A stretch of 9,938 nucleotides of DNA from an uncultured Eubacterium sp. (GTDB lineage Bacteria; Bacillota; Clostridia; Lachnospirales; Lachnospiraceae). Positions 1-5,442 of the stretch are shown one piece after another. The first letter of the stretch is position 1; each line of letters starts with the position of its first letter. Location: contig CAMODP010000063.1 of the NCBI GenBank assembly GCA_946611445.1, forward strand, positions 1-9,938, written 5' to 3'. The position numbers and the translations under genes are program-made. The notes under the pieces were generated by a model that saw nothing but the letters and a program-made list of their open reading frames with translations, did not search any database and had not been told where the DNA came from.

Positions 1-25
1 GCCCCGGTATCCGCAGATATTCATC

Positions 26-49
26 CGGGAAGCGCTTGCGCCCTGTCCT
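26..49 (-). repeat. Fragment of the dispersed palindromic repeat
   Basis: These 24 bases match the reverse complement of 161-184 at 22 of 24 positions, and match 6881-6904 on the plus strand at 21 of 24. They correspond to the 3' end of the 95-nt repeat found at 97-191 and 6874-6968. Similarity stops after about position 50, so only part of an element is present. It is inverted relative to the neighbouring full copy and could pair with it as an alternative to that copy's own folding. Whether it is a remnant, or part of a larger array running off the left edge, cannot be told from this window. Confidence 0.6.
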
Positions 50-63
50 GTATACACGAAAAC

Positions 64-219
64 GCCGCAGCCAGATCTGCGTTGCGTAAACACCCGGAAG
101 GGAACCTCCACAGCGCCGGTACTTGGCGAAGGCTTGCCTGAGCCTTAGTACCGCTGCGCGAGGACAGAGCGCAAGCGTTTCCCGAACGGGTATTTACGCA
201 ACGCAGATCCGCCTGCGGC
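64..219. repeat. Very long imperfect hairpin enclosing repeat copy A
   Basis: This 156-nt inverted repeat lies in the 242-nt gene-free stretch beyond the DUF6465 stop codon. Pairs seen by eye: 64-70 with 213-219 (7 bp); 74-96 with 187-209 (22 of 23 positions, the mismatch being 91/192); 100-104 with 179-183; 111-114 with 153-156; 118-123 with 147-152; and 129-134 with 141-146, closing on a six-base loop at 135-140. It would form near the 3' end of the DUF6465 transcript. The stem is followed on the minus strand only by GTTTTCG, so it is at best a weak intrinsic terminator. It could instead block exonucleases or form a cruciform. Its function is unknown. Confidence 0.8.
97..191 (+). repeat. 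Dispersed intergenic palindromic repeat, copy A
   Basis: This 95-nt unit aligns without gaps to the reverse complement of 6874-6968. I count 14 mismatches (about 85% identity), and positions 146-171 are identical. The mismatches are at 106, 110, 124, 125, 127, 133, 142, 144, 145, 172, 173, 178, 185 and 187. None falls in the three core stems (100-104/179-183, 111-114/153-156, 118-123/147-152), and half lie in the apical segment 124-146. That pattern suggests the fold is maintained. It contains no convincing reading frame and resembles a REP- or MITE-like element. I do not recognise the family. Confidence 0.8.
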
Positions 220-242
220 TGCGCGCAAACAAAGCGAGGAAC

Positions 243-749
243 TCAGATCCCGAAGCTTCCGATCTCTTCCCCGTTATTGACTACATAGTAAGCCATGTTC
301 TCTTCCGGCTTCACGTAAACCTTGATGTCACGTGCCTCTTCTTTTCTGCCCTTGTCTTCCCAGATTTCTTTTACAGTCTTCAGAAGCTCCGCGTACTGGA
401 TTTCCTTGCCTGCGTACTGCAGAACGACTGTGCAGACCGGCTCGGCGGCCTTGGCCGTCTTTTTTGCCGCTGCTTTTGCCGCGGTCTTCTTTACGGCTGC
501 CTTGCCGGAAGCGGCGGTCTTTTTGGTTGTCTTCTTCACGGCGCCGACAGCAGCCTCTCCGGCTTTTTCTGCCGCGTCAATCGCTTTTCCGGCGTTCTCC
601 TGCACCGTCTCTTTTGCCTTTTCCGCGGCCTTTTTTACGCGTGCGACGGTCTGTTTTGCCTTCTCAGCGGCTTTTGCTTCTTCTTCTTTTCCTTTTTCCG
701 CGGCCTTGGCCTCTTCAGCCTCAGCAGCTTTTTTGATTTCCTCTTCCAT
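243..749 (-). CDS. DUF6465 family protein with histone-H1-like Lys/Ala-rich N-terminus
   Basis: The protein has 168 residues. Residues 1-50 are an Ala/Glu/Lys-rich, probably helical segment. Residues 70-103 are strongly basic, with repeated KKT and KAA motifs resembling histone H1 tails. Residues 105-168 form a compact domain beginning VCTVVLQYAGKEIQ and ending in GSFGI, which I match from memory to DUF6465. No signal peptide or membrane segment is seen. The ATG at 749 is chosen because AAGGAG (756-761) sits 6 nt upstream; an upstream in-frame codon at 782 would put that ribosome binding site inside the gene. It is 140 nt downstream of recG, with a possible promoter of its own. DNA binding or nucleoid association is an inference from composition only; no biochemical function is known to me. 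Low-complexity lysine/alanine codons make its antisense frames look open. Confidence 0.85.
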   Translation of the reverse strand: MEEEIKKAAEAEEAKAAEKGKEEEAKAAEKAKQTVARVKKAAEKAKETVQENAGKAIDAAEKAGEAAVGAVKKTTKKTAASGKAAVKKTAAKAAAKKTAKAAEPVCTVVLQYAGKEIQYAELLKTVKEIWEDKGRKEEARDIKVYVKPEENMAYYVVNNGEEIGSFGI

Positions 750-810
750 TTTAAACTCCTTCCATAATTGTTTCTTTTTCAAATTGATTGCTGCAATATT
801 CTCGGTCCTC

Positions 811-838
811 GTTGTATAGTAGTCTTTTTAGCTGACAA
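811..838 (-). promoter_or_regulatory. Possible promoter for the DUF6465 gene
   Basis: On the minus strand, TTGTCA (833-838) and TACAAC (811-816) are 16 nt apart, giving a predicted leader of about 55 nt. The -10 box is poor, so the call is tentative. No terminator with a T-tract is visible between recG and this gene, so read-through from recG is also possible. The tract also holds two direct copies of GCGCTATTTT (851-860 and 882-891), 31 bp apart. Confidence 0.3.
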
Positions 839-889
839 TTTCAACCTTCAGCGCTATTTTCGTCAATTATTTTAAAAGCATGCGCTATT

Positions 890-2959
890 TTAAAGTGTCC
901 CGCCATCATTTTGACGTTCCAGATAGCGCCGGAGGGCACTCCGCAGGGGCAGATGGCTGTCTGCCTCCAGGCCGGGATCCTCCCGGAGAATCTCCTGCGC
1001 GGCAGCGGATGCCGCCTGCAGCACATCTCTGTCCCTGTAGATATCCGCAATGCCGAAAAGGGCTTCTCCGCTCTGCCGCACGCCCAGCAGGTCGCCCGGT
1101 CCCCGGAGCCGGAGGTCTTCTTCCGCAATGAAAAAGCCGTCCGTGGACCTGTTCAGCACCTGCAGCCGTTCGGCGCTCTCGGGCCGCTCATCACCCTGCA
1201 TGAAGATGCAGTAGGACTGGCTGCTTCCCCTTCCTACCCTGCCGCGCAGCTGATGCAGCTGTGCCAGGCCGAAGCGCTCCGCGTTTTCAATCAGGATCAC
1301 CGTGGCGTTCGGCACATTGACGCCGACCTCAATTACGGTTGTGGAGACCAGTACGCGGATGTCTCCGTCCGCAAAGGCCTGCATGATCTCGTTTTTCTGT
1401 TTCGGGCGCATCTGGCCGTGCAGCATCTCCACGCGGGCGGTTTTGCCGAAGTGCTTTTTCATGGCCGCACAGGTCTCTGTCACATTCTCGCACTGCAGCT
1501 CCTCATTCGGAGAGACCATCGGACAGATAACATAAACCTGGTGCCCGGCAGCGAGTTCTTTTTCCATGAAATGCCACGCATTGGCCCGCCATGAGGTATT
1601 GACAACACAGTTTCTGACAGGCAGGCGGCTGGCAGGCATGTCATCCAGAAGAGATATGTCCAGATCCCCGTACAGAATCATCGCCAGCGTGCGCGGAATC
1701 GGCGTGGCGCTCATGACCAGGACATGCGGCGGCTCTCCCTTCTTCTCCAGAGCCTGCCTCTGCCGCACGCCGAACCGGTGCTGCTCATCCGTGATCACAA
1801 GACCGAGCCTTTCATACGCGACGGATTCCTGTATCAGCGCATGCGTGCCTATGATCATACGGGCTTCTCCCGCTGCAATTTCCTGCCGGATCCGGCGCTT
1901 GTCCGCCGCGCTCCTGCCTCCCGTCAGCAGGACGGGACGCGCCTCCGTGAGTCCGTTTTTCTCCAGCAAAGCCGTCAGCGACGAATAATGCTGGGCGGCA
2001 AGCACTTCAGTCGGAGCCATCAGAACACTCTGAAATCCGTTTTCATAAGCCATGATCATGGCCAGAAAGGCGAGTATCGTCTTGCCGCTGCCCACATCGC
2101 CCTGAATCAGGCGGTTCATGAGCCGGCCGCTCTGCAGGTCGCTCTCCACCTCATGCCAGACCCTCTGCTGCGCGGCCGTCAGGAAGTAAGGCAGGCTCTC
2201 GATGACATCCTCCGTCTTCCACACCGCCCGCATCGGAAAGCTGTGCCCCTCCAGGGCGTTCATCTCCCGGAGCCGGTATACGCCCAGCATGAACAGGAAA
2301 AACTCATCGAAAACCAGCCTGCGGCGGGCAGAAAGCAGTATATCCCTGTCTTCGGGAAAGTGGATCATCCGCAGGGCCTCCTGCAGAGGGATGAGGTCCA
2401 GTGACTGCATAAGACTGTCCGGAAGGAATTCCTCTTCCCTGTACCCGGCCTCCAGCAGCTGCGATACGGCTTTTCTGACCATATTGTTGGTCAGACCTTT
2501 TGTCAGCGCGTACACCGGCAGCAGCGTCCCGCAGCGGCTGCGGTATTCGTCCTCCCGGAACACTTCGGGATGCTCCATGATCCTGCGGCCGTTCCGGAAG
2601 ACGACCGGCCCCCTGAACACATAGGGCGCGCCGACCTGCAGCGTATTCCTGAGAAAAGGCATGTGAAACCAGTTCACCTGCAGGCTTCCGCTCTCATCCT
2701 TCAGCCAGGCCATCGTAACGGAATTCCTGCCGAAGGTCTTCACCGAGGGCTTTGCGCGCAGCGTGCCCCTGACGGCGTTCTTGCAGCCGCTCACAGCCTC
2801 TCCCGGAAGGACAGGCGTCTCAAAGGCATCATATTCTCTTGGATAATAATGAAGAAGCTGTTCAAGGTCATGGACGCCCACATTCCCGAACAGCTTCTCC
2901 GTCTTCTCTCCGATCCCGCGCAGGGACCGGAGAGATCCGTTTATGTCCTGTGTACTCAT
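890..2959 (-). CDS. recG: ATP-dependent DNA helicase RecG
   Basis: RecG remodels stalled replication forks and branch-migrates Holliday junctions. The 689-residue length is normal for the family. An N-terminal wedge/OB-fold region (about 1-230) starts with a helix-hairpin-helix-like segment (LRGIGEKTEKLFGNVGVHDL). The SF2 motor follows: Walker A GDVGSGKT (287-294), motif II DEQH (391-394) leading into RFGV, motif III SATPIPRT (417-424), and motif VI QLRGRVGRG (570-578). The C-terminus carries the typical DLRLRGPGDLLGVRQSG segment (615-631). I prefer the ATG at 2959, which has AGGGGA 5 nt upstream and gives a family-like N-terminus. A GTG at 2992 overlaps the stop codon of the preceding gene but has no good ribosome binding site. 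It is the last gene of the Asp23/FakA-like/RecG operon. All motor motifs are intact. Confidence 0.97.
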   Translation of the reverse strand: MSTQDINGSLRSLRGIGEKTEKLFGNVGVHDLEQLLHYYPREYDAFETPVLPGEAVSGCKNAVRGTLRAKPSVKTFGRNSVTMAWLKDESGSLQVNWFHMPFLRNTLQVGAPYVFRGPVVFRNGRRIMEHPEVFREDEYRSRCGTLLPVYALTKGLTNNMVRKAVSQLLEAGYREEEFLPDSLMQSLDLIPLQEALRMIHFPEDRDILLSARRRLVFDEFFLFMLGVYRLREMNALEGHSFPMRAVWKTEDVIESLPYFLTAAQQRVWHEVESDLQSGRLMNRLIQGDVGSGKTILAFLAMIMAYENGFQSVLMAPTEVLAAQHYSSLTALLEKNGLTEARPVLLTGGRSAADKRRIRQEIAAGEARMIIGTHALIQESVAYERLGLVITDEQHRFGVRQRQALEKKGEPPHVLVMSATPIPRTLAMILYGDLDISLLDDMPASRLPVRNCVVNTSWRANAWHFMEKELAAGHQVYVICPMVSPNEELQCENVTETCAAMKKHFGKTARVEMLHGQMRPKQKNEIMQAFADGDIRVLVSTTVIEVGVNVPNATVILIENAERFGLAQLHQLRGRVGRGSSQSYCIFMQGDERPESAERLQVLNRSTDGFFIAEEDLRLRGPGDLLGVRQSGEALFGIADIYRDRDVLQAASAAAQEILREDPGLEADSHLPLRSALRRYLERQNDGGTL

Positions 2960-2964
2960 ATCTG

Positions 2965-2970
2965 TCCCCT
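2965..2970 (-). promoter_or_regulatory. Ribosome binding site deciding the recG start
   Basis: AGGGGA on the minus strand lies 5 nt before the ATG at 2959 and favours that codon over the GTG at 2992, which overlaps the upstream stop. The gap between the upstream stop (2989) and the ATG is then 29 nt, with the ribosome binding site inside it. Confidence 0.6.
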
Positions 2971-2988
2971 GAAGCGCCAGCCTCCGGT

Positions 2989-4656
2989 TCACTCCACACT
3001 GATAATGCAGTAATACACCGGCTGACCGCCCTCATTTACCTCCACATCGCAGTCCGGATAGAGCTCGCCCGCCGCCTGTGCGAGACGGTTGGCGTTTTCT
3101 TCTGAGTATCCCTCTCCGAAATAGATGCTGATCAGGGCCGCGTCCTCCGTCATCATGGCGCGGATGCCTTCCAGAGCGGTCTCATGGATTTCCTTGCCGA
3201 CGGCAAGTATGCCGTTATCGCCGACAGCCATGATGTCTCCCTGGTGGATCTCCGCATCTCCGATATGGGTATCGCGGATCGCGTAGGTCAGCTCGCAGGT
3301 GCGGACCGTATCCAGCGCCGCCTGCATGGCCTCCCTGTTTTCAATCACCGGCAGGCCCGGGTCATAGCTGATCAGGGCTGCGATTCCCTGCGGGACCGTG
3401 ACGGCAGGAATGACGATGACGTTCTTTTCCTTTACCAGTTCTCTGGCCTGATTGGCTGCCATGATAATATTCTTGTTGTTCGGGAACAGGAAGATGTTCT
3501 CGGCGTTGACCTGATCTATGGCATTGAGCACATCCTCCGTGCTGGGATTCATCGTCTGGCCGCCTTCTATCACGCGGTCCACGCCCAGCCCGGCAAATAT
3601 CTCCCGGAAACCTTCGCCGGCGGAAACGGCAATAAAGCCCACGGGCTTCGGCGGCTCTGTACGGTTCTCCGCCATTGCCTCCTGCTGTTCTTTTGCGAGG
3701 CGCTCCGCGTCATGGATCAGTGTCTCATGATGCGCGAGACGCAGGTTGTCAACCTTTATATCTGAGAGCGGGCCGTATGCCAGCGCCCGGGATATGGCCG
3801 CGCCCGGATCATCTGTGTGCGCGTGAACCCTGACTGTCTCTCCGTCCGTCACCAGGACCACCGATTCCCCGGAAGACAGGAGAAACGCGCGGAGCTCATC
3901 GATCTGGGCCTCCGGGAGCGTGTATGCCGGATGAATGATGAATTCGGCACAGTAGCCGAACCGGATCTCTTCCCCGGCCGCTGTACGCTCTTCCGTCTCC
4001 TCCGCGGCAGCTTCCCCGGCGGATGCCCGGGCAGGCTCCCTGCCCATGAAGGCCTCATAGGCGCCTTCCAGGATGACGATCAGGCCCTGGCCGCCGGAAT
4101 CCACGACGCCCGCCTCCTTGAGCACCGGCAGCATCTCCGGGGTCCTTGCAAGCACCTGACTGCCGTATTCGATGACAGAACGGAGATAGTCCTCCATGTT
4201 CATCTGTCCTTCCGCCAGCTTCGCCGCCACCTCGGATATGCCCCTGGCAACCGTGAGAATGGTGCCCTCCTTTGGCTTGATCACCGCCTTATAGGCAGTC
4301 TCCACCGCCTTCTGACAGGCCTCGGCAATCATGGGGATATCGATCTCGTCCGCGCCCTTGATAACCTTTGCAAAGCCGCGGAACAGCTGTGACAGAATCA
4401 CGCCGGAGTTGCCGCGCGCGCCGCGCAGCGAGCCGTTGGAGATGGCCTTGGCCAGATTCTTTATAGAAGGATCATCAAGCGCCTGCACCTCTTTTACGGC
4501 AGACATGATCGTCATAGTCATATTGGTTCCGGTATCGCCGTCCGGCACCGGAAACACGTTCAGTTCGTTAATCCAGTCCTTCCTGGCGTCCAGATTCTGC
4601 GCGCCCGCCAGAAACATTTTCGCCAGAAGCACTGCATCTATCGTATTAGAAGACAA
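2989..4656 (-). CDS. fakA: DAK2/DhaL-domain protein, FakA-like fatty acid kinase (YloV family)
   Basis: FakA phosphorylates fatty acids held by a FakB (DegV-family) carrier so that exogenous fatty acids can enter phospholipid synthesis. The protein has 555 residues. The N-terminal DhaL nucleotide-binding domain (about 10-205) carries FPVPDGDTGTN (35-45), whose aspartates bind Mg-ATP, and RGARGNSGVI (78-87). Ala/Glu-rich residues 208-230 form a linker. The middle domain has C236 and an HAH motif (H278, H280), matching the zinc ligands I recall from staphylococcal FakA. The C-terminal DegV-like domain (about 335-555) includes FPNNKNIIMAANQA. Translation starts at TTG (4656), 8 nt after AGGAGG. 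The Asp23 gene stops 18 nt upstream and recG follows. No fakB is in this window, so the partner must be elsewhere. The family is secure; substrate is inferred from homology. Confidence 0.9.
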   Translation of the reverse strand: MSSNTIDAVLLAKMFLAGAQNLDARKDWINELNVFPVPDGDTGTNMTMTIMSAVKEVQALDDPSIKNLAKAISNGSLRGARGNSGVILSQLFRGFAKVIKGADEIDIPMIAEACQKAVETAYKAVIKPKEGTILTVARGISEVAAKLAEGQMNMEDYLRSVIEYGSQVLARTPEMLPVLKEAGVVDSGGQGLIVILEGAYEAFMGREPARASAGEAAAEETEERTAAGEEIRFGYCAEFIIHPAYTLPEAQIDELRAFLLSSGESVVLVTDGETVRVHAHTDDPGAAISRALAYGPLSDIKVDNLRLAHHETLIHDAERLAKEQQEAMAENRTEPPKPVGFIAVSAGEGFREIFAGLGVDRVIEGGQTMNPSTEDVLNAIDQVNAENIFLFPNNKNIIMAANQARELVKEKNVIVIPAVTVPQGIAALISYDPGLPVIENREAMQAALDTVRTCELTYAIRDTHIGDAEIHQGDIMAVGDNGILAVGKEIHETALEGIRAMMTEDAALISIYFGEGYSEENANRLAQAAGELYPDCDVEVNEGGQPVYYCIISVE

Positions 4657-4664
4657 ACCAAATT

Positions 4665-4670
4665 CCTCCT
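4665..4670 (-). promoter_or_regulatory. Consensus ribosome binding site for a TTG start
   Basis: A full AGGAGG on the minus strand lies 8 nt before the TTG at 4656. No in-frame ATG or GTG occurs at a usable distance, so this site fixes the non-ATG start. It lies within the 18-nt gap after the Asp23 stop codon, which favours translational coupling. Confidence 0.75.
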
Positions 4671-4674
4671 GTCA

Positions 4675-5031
4675 TCAGTCGATTTCGCGAACGCCCTCAA
4701 CAATGATACGCACGCTGTCCACCTTCATCCCCGTGAACTCTTCGAGCCTGTACTTCACGCTCTCGATCAGATTCTCCGCAATGACGGAAATACTGACATC
4801 GAAAGCTACGATCACGTGGAAATCCAGTGATATCCGGTTGTCATTGATTGTTACATTGATCCCGTGCTTCAGGCTGTCTTTCTTCAGCAGCCGCACCAGT
4901 CCGTCTTTCATATTCACGGCGGCCATACCCACGATCCCGGCACACTCCACCGCCACACTGCCGGCATATGTCGCGATTACTTCAGGGTTGATCACGACTT
5001 CACCGAGACTGGAATCAAGATGTCCCTTCAT
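4675..5031 (-). CDS. Asp23/Gls24 family envelope stress response protein (YloU-like)
   Basis: This is a 118-residue cytoplasmic protein with the family pattern: an early GEVVINPEVIATYAGSVAVE segment (10-29), a conserved GIVGM (32-36), the strand-rich core NVTINDNRISLDFHVIVAFD (59-78), and a C-terminal helix ending in VDSVRIIVEGV (104-114). No signal peptide or membrane helix is present. The ATG at 5031 is preceded by GGAAGGAG (5039-5046) at 7 nt spacing. It heads the operon with the FakA-like kinase and RecG; the yloU-yloV pairing is common in Bacillota. Family members are linked to cell-envelope homeostasis, but the molecular role is poorly defined. The gene has its own predicted promoter just beyond the rpmB terminator. 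Confidence 0.93.
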   Translation of the reverse strand: MKGHLDSSLGEVVINPEVIATYAGSVAVECAGIVGMAAVNMKDGLVRLLKKDSLKHGINVTINDNRISLDFHVIVAFDVSISVIAENLIESVKYRLEEFTGMKVDSVRIIVEGVREID

Positions 5032-5065
5032 ATTCCGGCTCCTTCCTTTTCATTGATTCCTCAAC

Positions 5066-5093
5066 AGTATACTCTATTCTCCCGAAAAAGCAA
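5066..5093 (-). promoter_or_regulatory. Predicted promoter of the Asp23-FakA-RecG operon
   Basis: TTGCTT (5088-5093) and TATACT (5066-5071) are separated by 16 nt on the minus strand. This predicts a start near 5059 and a leader of about 28 nt before the Asp23 ATG. The -35 box lies in the T-rich tail of the rpmB terminator, so termination and re-initiation are packed into about 60 bp. Confidence 0.5.
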
Positions 5094-5124
5094 ACAAAAA
5101 GAGTCCTGCGCGCGGCAGAACTCT
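5085..5124 (-). terminator. Intrinsic terminator of rpmB
   Basis: Minus-strand RNA from 5124 to 5100 forms a 10-bp stem (AGAGTTCTGC with GCAGGACTCT) with a five-base loop, followed by TTTTTGTTTGCTTTTT. The single non-Watson-Crick pair is G-U on the minus-strand RNA but would be C-A on a plus-strand RNA. The structure therefore fits termination of leftward transcription. It lies 34 nt past the rpmB stop codon. Confidence 0.85.
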
Positions 5125-5158
5125 CTACTATCCCAATTCAGAACTGTAAGGCGTGACC

Positions 5159-5344
5159 TCAGGCACGCTCTACTTTTCCGCTTCTCAGGCAGCTGGTACA
5201 CACATACATTCTCTTGTTGCCCTGCGGCGTCTTGACACGGACAGACTTTACGTTAGCTCTCCACATCTTGTTAGATCTTCTATGAGAATGGCTGACAGCG
5301 TTACCAAAGTAAACGGCTTTCTCGCAGATAGCACACTTTGCCAT
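5159..5344 (-). CDS. rpmB: 50S ribosomal protein L28
   Basis: L28 is a small, basic component of the large ribosomal subunit. The 61-residue protein starts MAKCAICEKAVYFGNAVSHS and continues with the characteristic HRRSNKMWRANVKSV segment. Two cysteine pairs, C4/C7 and C49/C52, make a zinc-ribbon (C+) form. The ATG at 5344 is chosen because AAGGAGGT (5351-5358) lies 6 nt upstream; a GTG two codons earlier directly abuts that site. The gene has its own promoter, a leader hairpin and a strong terminator, so it appears to be a single-gene transcript between gltA and the Asp23 operon. This position, ahead of the yloU-yloV-recG cluster, is common in Bacillota. Confidence 0.97.
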   Translation of the reverse strand: MAKCAICEKAVYFGNAVSHSHRRSNKMWRANVKSVRVKTPQGNKRMYVCTSCLRSGKVERA

Positions 5345-5370
5345 GATCACACCTCCTTACACAAATTTGA

Positions 5371-5391
5371 AGCCCGCATCACCCGCAGGCT
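5371..5391 (-). other. Leader hairpin in the rpmB 5' untranslated region
   Basis: Minus-strand RNA pairs AGCCTGC (5391-5385) with GCGGGCT (5377-5371) around a seven-base loop, about 13 nt upstream of the ribosome binding site. One pair is G-U in the leftward transcript and would be C-A in the other direction. Segment 5370-5376 can alternatively pair with 5422-5428 (7 bp perfect), but only in RNA reading through from gltA. It could be a ribosomal-protein autoregulatory leader; no known class was recognised. Confidence 0.4.
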
Positions 5392-5404
5392 CACAACTTC
5401 TGCT

Positions 5405-5433
5405 AGTATAGCAGAAGGTTCCGGGCTTTGCAA
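5405..5433 (-). promoter_or_regulatory. Promoter of rpmB, -10 box inside an inverted repeat
   Basis: TTGCAA (5428-5433) and TATACT (5405-5410) are spaced by 17 nt, a good housekeeping sigma-factor promoter. The predicted start is near 5398, giving a leader of about 54 nt. The -10 box largely coincides with the loop of a perfect 8-bp inverted repeat (5397-5404 with 5410-5417). That is a plausible operator or a modest gltA 3' hairpin. The promoter begins 10 nt past the gltA stop codon. Confidence 0.65.
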
Positions 5434-5442
5434 GCGGTTTTT

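Noticed and set aside
1..242. CRISPR array, attC/integron site or tRNA-like element in the repeat region
   Set aside because: There are no regularly spaced direct repeats with unique spacers, no attC core motifs, and no T-arm or anticodon arm. The repeats are inverted and nested.
123..819. Overlapping plus-strand open frames (about 123-767, 322-819 and 332-736)
   Set aside because: They are antisense to the Lys/Ala-rich DUF6465 gene, whose GC-rich codons leave complementary frames open. Their Phe/Ala/Leu-rich translations show no family pattern, and the longest runs through the repeat hairpin.
890..2992. GTG at 2992 as the recG start
   Set aside because: The overlap with the upstream stop is tempting, but AGGGGA is correctly spaced only for the ATG at 2959, and the longer form adds 11 residues not expected for RecG.
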